Under the pieces are notes generated by a model. That model was not told where the DNA came from, made no database searches, and saw only the letters and a program-made list of their open reading frames with translations. A stretch of DNA of 64,000 nucleotides from the NCBI GenBank assembly GCA_023144635.1, contig JAGLFH010000026.1:1-64000 (forward strand), given 5' to 3'. This DNA is from Candidatus Auribacterota bacterium. Lineage in GTDB: Bacteria; Auribacterota; JAFGBW01; JAFGJP01. The translations under genes were made by a program, and so were the position numbers. Positions within the stretch are counted from its first letter, which is position 1; the number at the start of each line of letters is the position of its first letter. Of the stretch, positions 32,822 through 40,038 are shown piece by piece.

Positions 32822-34135
32822 TTGAAATTGGAAAATTATACAGAAAAACATACAGTTTTAATTGTTGATGATGAGCAAAACATTTTAAAGAGCTTAAGCA
32901 GGCTTTTTGAAGATGAAGAGTATAATGTTTTAACTGCTCTAAGTGGGTCTGAAGGCCTGGAAGAGATCAAAAGCAATAATATCTCATTGATAATTTCTGA
33001 TAGCAGGATGCCCCAAATGAGCGGTATTGATTTTCTCGAAAAGGCTTCCAAAATCTCCCCTGATACCGTACGAGTGATGATGACCGGATTTACGGATATA
33101 GACGGTGTAATAGATGCTATTAACAAAGGACAGGTATACCGGTATATAGAGAAACCATGGAAGGATGAGGAAATAAAAATACTGGTAAGGGACGGGATTA
33201 AACACTATGAGCTTCTTGAACAGAATAAGTATCTAACACAGCTTACAATGAAACAGAATACAGAACTTAAAGATCTTAACAAGAATCTGGAAAAAAAAGT
33301 TGAGGAAAGAGCAAGAATAATCATTGAAAAAAATATAAAGCTTGAACAGATATTCGAAGTACTTGACAAAAGCTTTGTTGAGACAATAAGGATAATATTA
33401 AAAGTACTTGAAATAAAGGATGAGAAATTAGGTGCTCATGCAAAAAGAGTGACTTCTCTTGCTGTTTTGATAGCAAAGGATATGAAGCTTTCTGAGGAAG
33501 AAATAAGAGATATTGAGATTGCTGCGCTTCTCCATGATATCGGAAAAGTGAATATGCCGTCTTTCATCCTTTTTAAAAAGAATGATCTTCTGACCATTGA
33601 CCAGAGAGTTATTCTAAAGCAACATCCGATAATTGGAAATCTGACACTTGCTGCTATTGACAGGTTAAAAAATGCTGCAGAAATAGTATTATCTCACCAT
33701 GAGAGGATTGATGGCAGCGGTTATCCGTATAAAAAATTTGGTGATGACATAGTAACAGGTGCGAAAATAATAGCAGTTGCCGATACTTTTGATAAACTTA
33801 CAAGTGGTTCTATACAGGGGATTCATCCTATAGAGTTTGAAGAAGCTTTAGAAGATATTGAAAGTAAGAAGGGAAGTTCTTTTGATGAAAATGTAGTGAT
33901 GAGCTTTTCTAAAGTCATAAAAAACGTAAAAAATGTAACAAAGAAAAGGAAAAAAAGAGAAGTTGATATTAAAGAGCTGCATGAAGGGATGATCTTATCT
34001 GCAAACATATCTACTAAGAGCGGTATAGTGCTTATGAGAAAAAATGATATAATCAATGAAGTTATGATCTCAAAGATAAAGCAGTATGTAGAGATAGAAG
34101 ACCTTTTGGATCCTATAACTGTTTTTGAGAAGTAA
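32822..34135 (+). CDS. Response regulator with HD-GYP domain (c-di-GMP phosphodiesterase, RpfG-like)
   Basis: 437 aa. Receiver (10-125; acidic pair D16/D17, acceptor D60, K near 110 in EKPW), a coiled-coil linker, then HD-GYP: AALLHDIGKVNMPSF (about 236-250) and HHERIDGSGYPYKKFG (about 300-315), with DTFDKLTSG. The HD and GYP signatures are intact, so it should hydrolyse cyclic di-GMP. A C-terminal extension (about 385-437, KELHEGMILSANISTKSGIV) resembles the small beta domain often found after HD-GYP. Start codon is TTG; no ATG lies nearby. 24 nt after the receiver-PAS kinase. Confidence 0.92.
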   Translation: MKLENYTEKHTVLIVDDEQNILKSLSRLFEDEEYNVLTALSGSEGLEEIKSNNISLIISDSRMPQMSGIDFLEKASKISPDTVRVMMTGFTDIDGVIDAINKGQVYRYIEKPWKDEEIKILVRDGIKHYELLEQNKYLTQLTMKQNTELKDLNKNLEKKVEERARIIIEKNIKLEQIFEVLDKSFVETIRIILKVLEIKDEKLGAHAKRVTSLAVLIAKDMKLSEEEIRDIEIAALLHDIGKVNMPSFILFKKNDLLTIDQRVILKQHPIIGNLTLAAIDRLKNAAEIVLSHHERIDGSGYPYKKFGDDIVTGAKIIAVADTFDKLTSGSIQGIHPIEFEEALEDIESKKGSSFDENVVMSFSKVIKNVKNVTKKRKKREVDIKELHEGMILSANISTKSGIVLMRKNDIINEVMISKIKQYVEIEDLLDPITVFEK

Positions 34136-34209
34136 AATAAGATTAGTCTTGTGAACTGACTTAAACGTCGTTTTTTATGTTGAACTAAAGTCAAGTAAAG
34201 GAGCATAAA

Positions 34210-36225
34210 ATGGGTTCGAGAATAGAAAAGATCGTCAAAAACCTTGATGCTCTGCCATCGCTTCCGATAATTGCAAATAAACTCATGCAAGCAGTTGATG
34301 ACAAACATACTGCTGCAAAGGACCTTGCAGAGGTGATATCTAAAGACCCGGCATTAACAGCAAAAGTACTTAAACTTGTTAATTCTTCGTTCTTTGGTTT
34401 TTCTAATAAGATAACTATGGTATCACGTGCAGTTGTAGTACTTGGGTTTAATACAATAAAGAATCTTGCACTTGGAATATCTGTCTTTAAAACGGCTAAA
34501 AGTATAGAGGGTCACGATATTGGTCTTAACATGGAAAAGTTCTGGGAACATTCATTAGGAGTATCCGCTGGTGCCCGTCTTATTGCACGCCTTACAAGGT
34601 ATAAGCTTCCAGAGGAAGCTTTTGTAGCAGGCCTTTTACATGATATTGGTAAGATCATATTTAATCAGTATATACCTGAAGAGTTCTCAAAAGCTATAGA
34701 GATGTCGGAAAGAGAGGGTATTCCTCTTGAAAAGGCAGAGATGAAATTTATAGGAGCTGACCATGAAGTTGCCGGTGATTATCTTGCAGAAAAATGGAAA
34801 CTCCCATACACAATAAGAAAAGTTATCAGTCAACATCACAATCCTCCTACGGATGACAAGTATTTTGATCCTGAAGTATTAAAGCTTATCTGTATAGTCA
34901 GTCTTTCGAACACCCTTTGTAAAATGAAGAATATCGGTTTTTCTGGAAATAAATATATTGGTAAAACAGATGAAGCAGTTCTTAACTGGCTTGATATTGA
35001 AGAAGGTCTTGTCGAACGCTTCTTTTTAGAAATAGATAACGAATTTGCAAGGGCAAAGGAATTCCTGGGATTAAGCACAGAATTAGAAGCAGATCATACT
35101 GTAAAGGTACAGATGGATGAGAGATCAAAGCAGGTTCTAGTAATAAAAAAAGGTGATAAAAAAGTATCTTTGGTCACAATTTTTATTAAAAGCTTTGGTT
35201 TTGACTGTCATGAAATAATTTACAAGTCTCCTGAAGATCTGACACTTTCCGGGATCAAACCGGAGATAATTTTTACGGATGATCTTGATGAAAAGTTTGT
35301 TGAAGAGATTAAAATCTATTTTAAGAAGAATGAGATAATAGAGAAAATAGTGAATTTGACAGTACCATTTGATTCATCAGTTATATTAAAAGAACTTGGG
35401 CTTAATATTCAGCCTCCTGCTCCTAAGATAAAACCACCTTCTGTAAAAATACAACCTGAAAAGAGAGTGCTCGTAGTTGACAGTATTGATGAAGAAAGAA
35501 ATAAAATAGTAAAATGTCTTGAGGAAAAAGAGTTTAAAGTAATGTCACTTGCTGCTCCGGATGATATTGTTATAAGTTCAAAAGAGTTTAAACCGCATGT
35601 TGTAATACTTGACCTTGGTACTCCGGATGCGAATAGCGTTACGCTGATACAGCTTCTTAAAGTATCTTTAGAAGAGGAAGCAGATACAAAGAGTTCTAAA
35701 TTAATGATCCTTTTTGATAAGGGTTGGGATAATATACTGGGTGATATAACTGCATTAAATATCCCGCATATAATAGAAAAACCAATTAGTACAGAAGATA
35801 TTTTAAATAGGATAGAGAATATTATGGAGGAAAAGATGAAGTCTCAGTCAACTGTTTTATGTATTGATGATGAAGAGAATATTTTAAAATCTTTAACAAG
35901 ATTGCTGGAAGAAACCTATACTGTTATTACAGCAAAAAGTGCGGAAGAGGGAGTTAAGCTTTATAAGGAGAATCTCGATAAAATAAGTGTTATAATCGTA
36001 GATTTTCGCATGCCGGGAAAAACAGGTATAGAGTGTATCCATGAGATAAAAAACATAAATCCGGATGCAGTATGCCTTGTTTTATCGGGTATAAATGATT
36101 TTGGTGAGCATTTAAAGACCAAGGATAATGATTTCGTTTATTCCTTTTTAGATAAACCTTGGGATGATGACGTACTTTTAGAAAAAGTTGATGAAGCAAT
36201 TAATGTTGCAGAAAAAAATAAATAA
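34210..36225 (+). CDS. HDOD domain protein with two receiver domains
   Basis: 671 aa. N-terminal HDOD (about 8-215: LPSLPIIANKLMQAVDDK, VLKLVNSSFFGF and GLLHDIGKIIFNQ), a middle region (about 280-410) of unknown fold, a receiver-like domain (about 418-535: VLVVDSIDEERNKI, VVILDLGTPDANS) and a second, intact receiver (about 545-668: VLCIDDEENILKSL, VIIVDFRMPGKTG, DKPWDDD). HDOD proteins act in signalling output, sometimes binding nucleotides without hydrolysing them. The second receiver resembles that of the HD-GYP protein just upstream, suggesting a shared phospho-donor. Confidence 0.9.
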   Translation: MGSRIEKIVKNLDALPSLPIIANKLMQAVDDKHTAAKDLAEVISKDPALTAKVLKLVNSSFFGFSNKITMVSRAVVVLGFNTIKNLALGISVFKTAKSIEGHDIGLNMEKFWEHSLGVSAGARLIARLTRYKLPEEAFVAGLLHDIGKIIFNQYIPEEFSKAIEMSEREGIPLEKAEMKFIGADHEVAGDYLAEKWKLPYTIRKVISQHHNPPTDDKYFDPEVLKLICIVSLSNTLCKMKNIGFSGNKYIGKTDEAVLNWLDIEEGLVERFFLEIDNEFARAKEFLGLSTELEADHTVKVQMDERSKQVLVIKKGDKKVSLVTIFIKSFGFDCHEIIYKSPEDLTLSGIKPEIIFTDDLDEKFVEEIKIYFKKNEIIEKIVNLTVPFDSSVILKELGLNIQPPAPKIKPPSVKIQPEKRVLVVDSIDEERNKIVKCLEEKEFKVMSLAAPDDIVISSKEFKPHVVILDLGTPDANSVTLIQLLKVSLEEEADTKSSKLMILFDKGWDNILGDITALNIPHIIEKPISTEDILNRIENIMEEKMKSQSTVLCIDDEENILKSLTRLLEETYTVITAKSAEEGVKLYKENLDKISVIIVDFRMPGKTGIECIHEIKNINPDAVCLVLSGINDFGEHLKTKDNDFVYSFLDKPWDDDVLLEKVDEAINVAEKNK

Positions 36226-36250
36226 AAAATATATTTTAAGGGAAAAAACT

Positions 36251-36937
36251 GTGAAAATAAATAAAATAATTATTATTGTATTATCTTGTTTTATTATTAA
36301 TTCTTTTTTACATGCTGATGAAAGTATAACCAGTGAAAAGTATTTTTCATTGGTTGAGAGAATAATAAACGGGGAAAGAGACATAAACTTTCTTTTGATG
36401 CGTTTATCTTATACAAAGACCGAACTTTATGTTCCATATGGAAGTAGAAAAAAGGAAAGGAAAAAGGTTTTAGATGCATTCCAGAAAAAAAAGTATAAGA
36501 AAGTCCTGAAACTTGCCGAAAAGGTATTTAAGACGGATTTTATTGATATGAACACACACTATATGTGTATGCTTGCTGCAAAAAGAATAGAAGATAATGA
36601 AAAAGTGGATTTCCATCAATTTATCGTAACGGGTCTTCTGGATTCGATAACAATGGGTAGTAATGGCGAGACCGTTGATACAGCATATAAGGTGATATCA
36701 ACCAGGGAAGAGGATTTTATACTTACTTCGTTTGGATACACTACTGTGAGAAGAGAAGAAATACGGAAGAATGATGCAGTTATTGATAAGGTATTTGCAG
36801 AGGATTTCACAGGGAAGAAAAAAAGTATGTATTTTAATAAAAATATTCCCAATGAATGGCTTAACAAAAAATATACTCTTGATGAAGAAGTCAAAGAATC
36901 TCAAGATGAGAATAAAAAAGAGAAGAAATCTCAATAA
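36251..36937 (+). CDS. DUF4919-like exported protein
   Basis: 228 aa. Sec signal peptide (VKINKIIIIVLSCFIINSFL, cleavage after HA). Mature part has MRLSYTKTELYVPYG, KVFKTDFIDMNTHYMCMLAA and GETVDTAYKVISTREEDF, which match my recollection of the DUF4919 family, known mainly from Bacteroidota; function unknown. A GTG start at 36251 with AAGGG upstream puts the signal peptide at the N-terminus; a start at 36188 inside the preceding gene would not. It is followed within 13 nt by the zinc-finger gene. Confidence 0.75.
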   Translation: MKINKIIIIVLSCFIINSFLHADESITSEKYFSLVERIINGERDINFLLMRLSYTKTELYVPYGSRKKERKKVLDAFQKKKYKKVLKLAEKVFKTDFIDMNTHYMCMLAAKRIEDNEKVDFHQFIVTGLLDSITMGSNGETVDTAYKVISTREEDFILTSFGYTTVRREEIRKNDAVIDKVFAEDFTGKKKSMYFNKNIPNEWLNKKYTLDEEVKESQDENKKEKKSQ

Positions 36938-36950
36938 GAAGGAACATAAT

Positions 36951-37343
36951 ATGGATTGCCCTCGTTGTGATGATCTTATGATAGTCCTTGAGTTAAATGG
37001 AGTAGAGATAGATTATTGTACCGAATGCGGCGGGATCTGGCTTGATGAGGGCGAACTTGAAATACTTCTTGATAACGAAGTAGAGAAGAAGAATCTTCTT
37101 ACCTCCTTTAGATCTTTTGAAGGAATAGGAGAAGAAATAAGAAAGTGTCCTGTATGTGAAAAAAATATGGAAAAGATACTTTGCTCTTGCCATGATAAAG
37201 AGGTGATTATAGATAGGTGCAGAAAAATGCATGGCTTGTGGTTTGATAAAGGTGAGTTGGATGATGTTTTAAAAAAGGGAAAGCTTGATAAAAAAGGACT
37301 TACCGTTAATCTTTTAAAAGACATGTTCTCAAAAACAATATAA
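36951..37343 (+). CDS. Double zf-TFIIB zinc-ribbon protein
   Basis: 130 aa. Two TFIIB-type zinc ribbons: CPRC...YCTECGGIWLDEGELE (residues 3-38) and CPVC...IDRCRKMHGLWFDKGELDDV (about 64-104). The second loses part of the classic CxxC-G motif (RCRKMHGLW, one Cys replaced by His). These small proteins are common next to LemA and membrane-protease genes; the function is unknown. AAGGAA ribosome-binding site. Starts 13 nt after the DUF4919 gene and 13 nt before lemA. Confidence 0.85.
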   Translation: MDCPRCDDLMIVLELNGVEIDYCTECGGIWLDEGELEILLDNEVEKKNLLTSFRSFEGIGEEIRKCPVCEKNMEKILCSCHDKEVIIDRCRKMHGLWFDKGELDDVLKKGKLDKKGLTVNLLKDMFSKTI

Positions 37344-37356
37344 AAGGAGCAGGAAT

Positions 37357-37911
37357 ATGGGCGGTGTGTTGATAATAGTTGTTTTACTTGTGGTGGGGGG
37401 ATTCTTTTTGGTCGGAATGTATAATGCTTTAATCCGTCTTAGGAATCAGGTAAAAAATGCATGGTCACAAATAGACGTTCAGCTGAAAAGAAGACATGAC
37501 CTTATACCTAATCTTGTTGAAACGGCAAAGGGTTATATGTCTCACGAGCGTGAGACTTTTGAAAAAATAACCCAGGCAAGATCTCAGGCTATGCAGGCAG
37601 GAAATGTGAAAGATGTGTCAAAGGCTGAAGGCAATTTGAGTGCTGCTATGTCAAAGTTCAATCTTGTTGTAGAAAATTATCCCGATCTTAAGGCAAACCA
37701 GAATTTTCTTTCTTTGCAGGAAGAGCTTACTTCAACGGAGAATAAGATTTCTTTTTCGCGTCAGGCATATAATGATTCTGTTTTATTTTATAATAATAAG
37801 ATACAGATATTTCCATCAAATTTAATAGCTGGTATGTTTAGCTTCAAAGCAGAAGATTTTTTTGAGATAGAACGGGAAGAAGAGCGTGAAGCCCCTAAAG
37901 TAGAATTTTAG
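37357..37911 (+). CDS. lemA: LemA family protein
   Basis: 184 aa. N-terminal membrane anchor (VLIIVVLLVVGGFFLVGMYN, about 4-23), then the LemA helical core: LRNQVKNAWSQIDVQLKRRH, DLIPNLVETAKGYMSHE, and FLSLQEELTSTENKISFSRQ with AYNDSVLFYNNKIQIFPSN near the end. Family role unclear; linked to envelope stress and often paired with HtpX, as here. AAAGGAG ribosome-binding site. Confidence 0.96.
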   Translation: MGGVLIIVVLLVVGGFFLVGMYNALIRLRNQVKNAWSQIDVQLKRRHDLIPNLVETAKGYMSHERETFEKITQARSQAMQAGNVKDVSKAEGNLSAAMSKFNLVVENYPDLKANQNFLSLQEELTSTENKISFSRQAYNDSVLFYNNKIQIFPSNLIAGMFSFKAEDFFEIEREEEREAPKVEF

Positions 37912-38199
37912 AGACGCAGATAAACGCAGATCAAAACAAATAAACGCGAATATATTAGGCGTAAATAAAAAAAGTTATGTTCTTGCAGATATATAGTTTT
38001 AAAAGATAGTCATTCAAATATCTTACGATGAAATTATTTTATAAAATATGGAAGTACAATATAATTAATATAGATTTGTTATCTTTTATCTATCTTCTGT
38101 TATCTGTTTTTCATGAACCATGTGGGGTTCATGACCGTAAACCATACGTGCTTTACGGCTGTTCTCTGTTATCTCTCAAACAATCGGAGATTTATTGAT
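37912..38199. other. lemA-htpX spacer with family-G repeat and two adjacent hairpins
   Basis: GACGCAGATAAACGCAGAT (37913-37931) begins 3 nt after the lemA stop. Two consecutive hairpins follow: CATGAACC-ATGTGG-GGTTCATG (38112-38133) and CCGTAAA-N10-TTTACGG (38135-38158). CTGTTATCT occurs on both sides of them. No T-run follows, so termination is uncertain. Confidence 0.65.
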
Positions 38200-39630
38200 A
38201 TGTGGGAGCTTATAAGAGCTAATAAAAGAAAATCAATTTATCTTTTTATCCTGATGTTTTTTGTCCTTGCTGTTCTTGGCTTTGTTATAGGCGGAGCTGT
38301 TGAACCAATCGAGGGGCCTTTAATTGGTCTTTTCATATCGTTAGCGGTTTTTGCTGTTATGGCATTTACAAGTTATTTTGCAGGTGACAAAGTTATACTT
38401 ACTTTTGCAGGTGCAAGAAAAGTAAGTCATGATATGCATCCTCAGCTTTTTAATGTAGTTGAAGAGATGAAGATATCTGCAAACCTTCCCAAGATGCCGG
38501 AAGTATATATAATACCAAGCACTGTTCCTAATGCGTTTGCTACAGGGAAAAATCCTGAAAACAGCGCAATTGCTGTTACAGCAGGACTTTTATCTAAACT
38601 TAACAGAGACGAATTACAAGGTGTTGTAGCTCACGAGATGTCGCATATTCTTAATCGTGATATTCTTTTTATGACGCTATCCGGTGTTATGCTTGGGTCT
38701 ATAATTTTTTTATCAGAAGTTTTTTTACGCTCTTTAATGTATGGAGGCCGTTATTCAGGAGGGCGAAGGAGTAGAAGCAAGGGAGGCGGGCAGGCAGTTT
38801 TTCTTCTTATTGCTTTAGTTTTTTCTATATTAGGCCCTATAATCGCACAGCTTCTTTATTTTGCAATATCAAGAAAACGTGAGTATCTTGCAGATGCTTC
38901 AGCTGTAAGGCTTACACGTTATCCTGAAGGGCTTGCTTCAGCACTTGAAAAGATATCTTTATCTACTCATGCAGTACATGGTAACAATAAAACAAGCAAA
39001 GTGCTTGCTCCGATGTATATAATAAATCCATTGCTTGAAAAAAAGATGAACTTTTCTGGTCTTTCAAGTACTCATCCGCCTACATCTTCCAGAATTAATA
39101 TATTAAGAAATATGGCTGGAGGAGCAGGTCTTTTGAATTACCAGAGAGCATATCAGAAATTTTCAGGTGAAAGAAGTTCAATCATACCAATTTCTGAACT
39201 GAGGAAACAGGAGATAGTAGGCATACGAAAACCAACAGTTGTACAAAAATCTCAGAAAACTCAAAAAAAATCCATTCGAGAGGCCGGTGACATCATACGG
39301 GCTATGAGCAATTTTTTATTTATTGTTTGTGTGTGCGGGATGAAAATGAAGATACCGCCTGATTTTAAGAAAAAATCTATTAAATGTCCTAGGTGTCTTA
39401 GAGATAATACTGTTCCTGTTGCCGAGTTGGCTGCTGTACAGGCAATAGGTAATGAAATAAGTTCTCCTATTCAAAATAAAAAGCATAAAGAAGTGCTTAA
39501 CTATAGAAGAAAAACAAAAGGATGGGAAAGTTTTAGCTGCACTTGTGGTAATTTTGTTCAGCTCTCTCCTCTTTTTAAAGGAAAACATATTAGTTGCTCT
39601 AAATGCAGTGAGAAAATAACTATAAGCTAA
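38200..39630 (+). CDS. HtpX-like M48 metalloprotease with C-terminal zinc-ribbon extension
   Basis: 476 aa, about 180 longer than typical HtpX. Two N-terminal membrane segments (about 16-36 and 45-65), catalytic VVAHEMSHILNRD (HExxH, about 140-152), two further membrane segments (about 158-178 and 200-225), and SRKREYLADASAVRLT (third zinc ligand Glu). The extension carries two ribbons: VCVCGMKMKIPPDF...CPRC (about 372-400) and FSCTCGNFVQLSP...CSKC (about 440-470). HtpX degrades misfolded inner-membrane proteins. ATG at 38200 has GGAGA; a start at 38113 would lie in the hairpin region. Confidence 0.92.
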   Translation: MWELIRANKRKSIYLFILMFFVLAVLGFVIGGAVEPIEGPLIGLFISLAVFAVMAFTSYFAGDKVILTFAGARKVSHDMHPQLFNVVEEMKISANLPKMPEVYIIPSTVPNAFATGKNPENSAIAVTAGLLSKLNRDELQGVVAHEMSHILNRDILFMTLSGVMLGSIIFLSEVFLRSLMYGGRYSGGRRSRSKGGGQAVFLLIALVFSILGPIIAQLLYFAISRKREYLADASAVRLTRYPEGLASALEKISLSTHAVHGNNKTSKVLAPMYIINPLLEKKMNFSGLSSTHPPTSSRINILRNMAGGAGLLNYQRAYQKFSGERSSIIPISELRKQEIVGIRKPTVVQKSQKTQKKSIREAGDIIRAMSNFLFIVCVCGMKMKIPPDFKKKSIKCPRCLRDNTVPVAELAAVQAIGNEISSPIQNKKHKEVLNYRRKTKGWESFSCTCGNFVQLSPLFKGKHISCSKCSEKITIS

Positions 39631-39805
39631 AAAGCGTTCTTCGTTAATCGTGGTTCGTGATTCGTTCGAGGAGCTTCCTTCGGAAGCAGAAATTAACATT
39701 ACACCTATACACACGGAAAATCACGGAGAGAGCACACGGAATAAATCGAGGAATGAACGCTTCGCTTGGAAGAGGGATGACGGACGAAAATTAGAAAGTA
39801 AAACG

Positions 39806-39840
39806 TACGTCATTCCTGCGCAAGCAGGAAACCACGTAAA
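39806..39840 (+). repeat. Family-F palindrome
   Basis: CGTCATTCCTGCGCAAGCAG followed by GAAACCACGTAAA. TTCCTGC and GCAGGAA form a perfect 7-bp stem. The second copy is at 56722-56760 with a 32-nt near-identical core. Confidence 0.8.
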
Positions 39841-39976
39841 AAGTTTGATATTTTGAATTTGGTTTTTGGAGTTTGTTTGTTCTTTAGTATTTGATGAATC
39901 AAATCCCTACAGCATAATCTCTATATTATTTTTTATTATACATTCCCATAAACTCCGGAATATGGACTTTATAAAA

Positions 39977-40032
39977 TGTGCGATGCACACCTTAACTTTA
40001 GGCACTTATAATTTTAGCACATTTTAGGCATT
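39977..40032 (+). repeat. Family-A repeat, short form
   Basis: TGTGCGATGCACA, CCTTAACTTTAGGCAC, TTTTAGCACATTTTAGGCAT; ends 7 nt before the stop of the VWA gene, just as the copy at 2861-2900 ends beside pckG. Confidence 0.75.
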
Positions 40033-40038
40033 GTGCAT

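Larger units (their letters stand above)
39631..40038. other. Repeat-rich non-coding stretch
   Basis: No gene. Contains CGTGGTTCGTGATTCG-type sequence (39649-39665), CACACGGAAAATCACGGAGA (about 39711-39730), family F palindrome (39806-39840) and family A short form (39977-40032). A 68-codon open frame across it is made of repeat sequence and is not a gene. Confidence 0.75.

Noticed and set aside
39650-39856. 68-codon open frame
   Set aside because: Made of interspersed repeat sequence (translates family F as VIPAQAGNHVK); no start signal.
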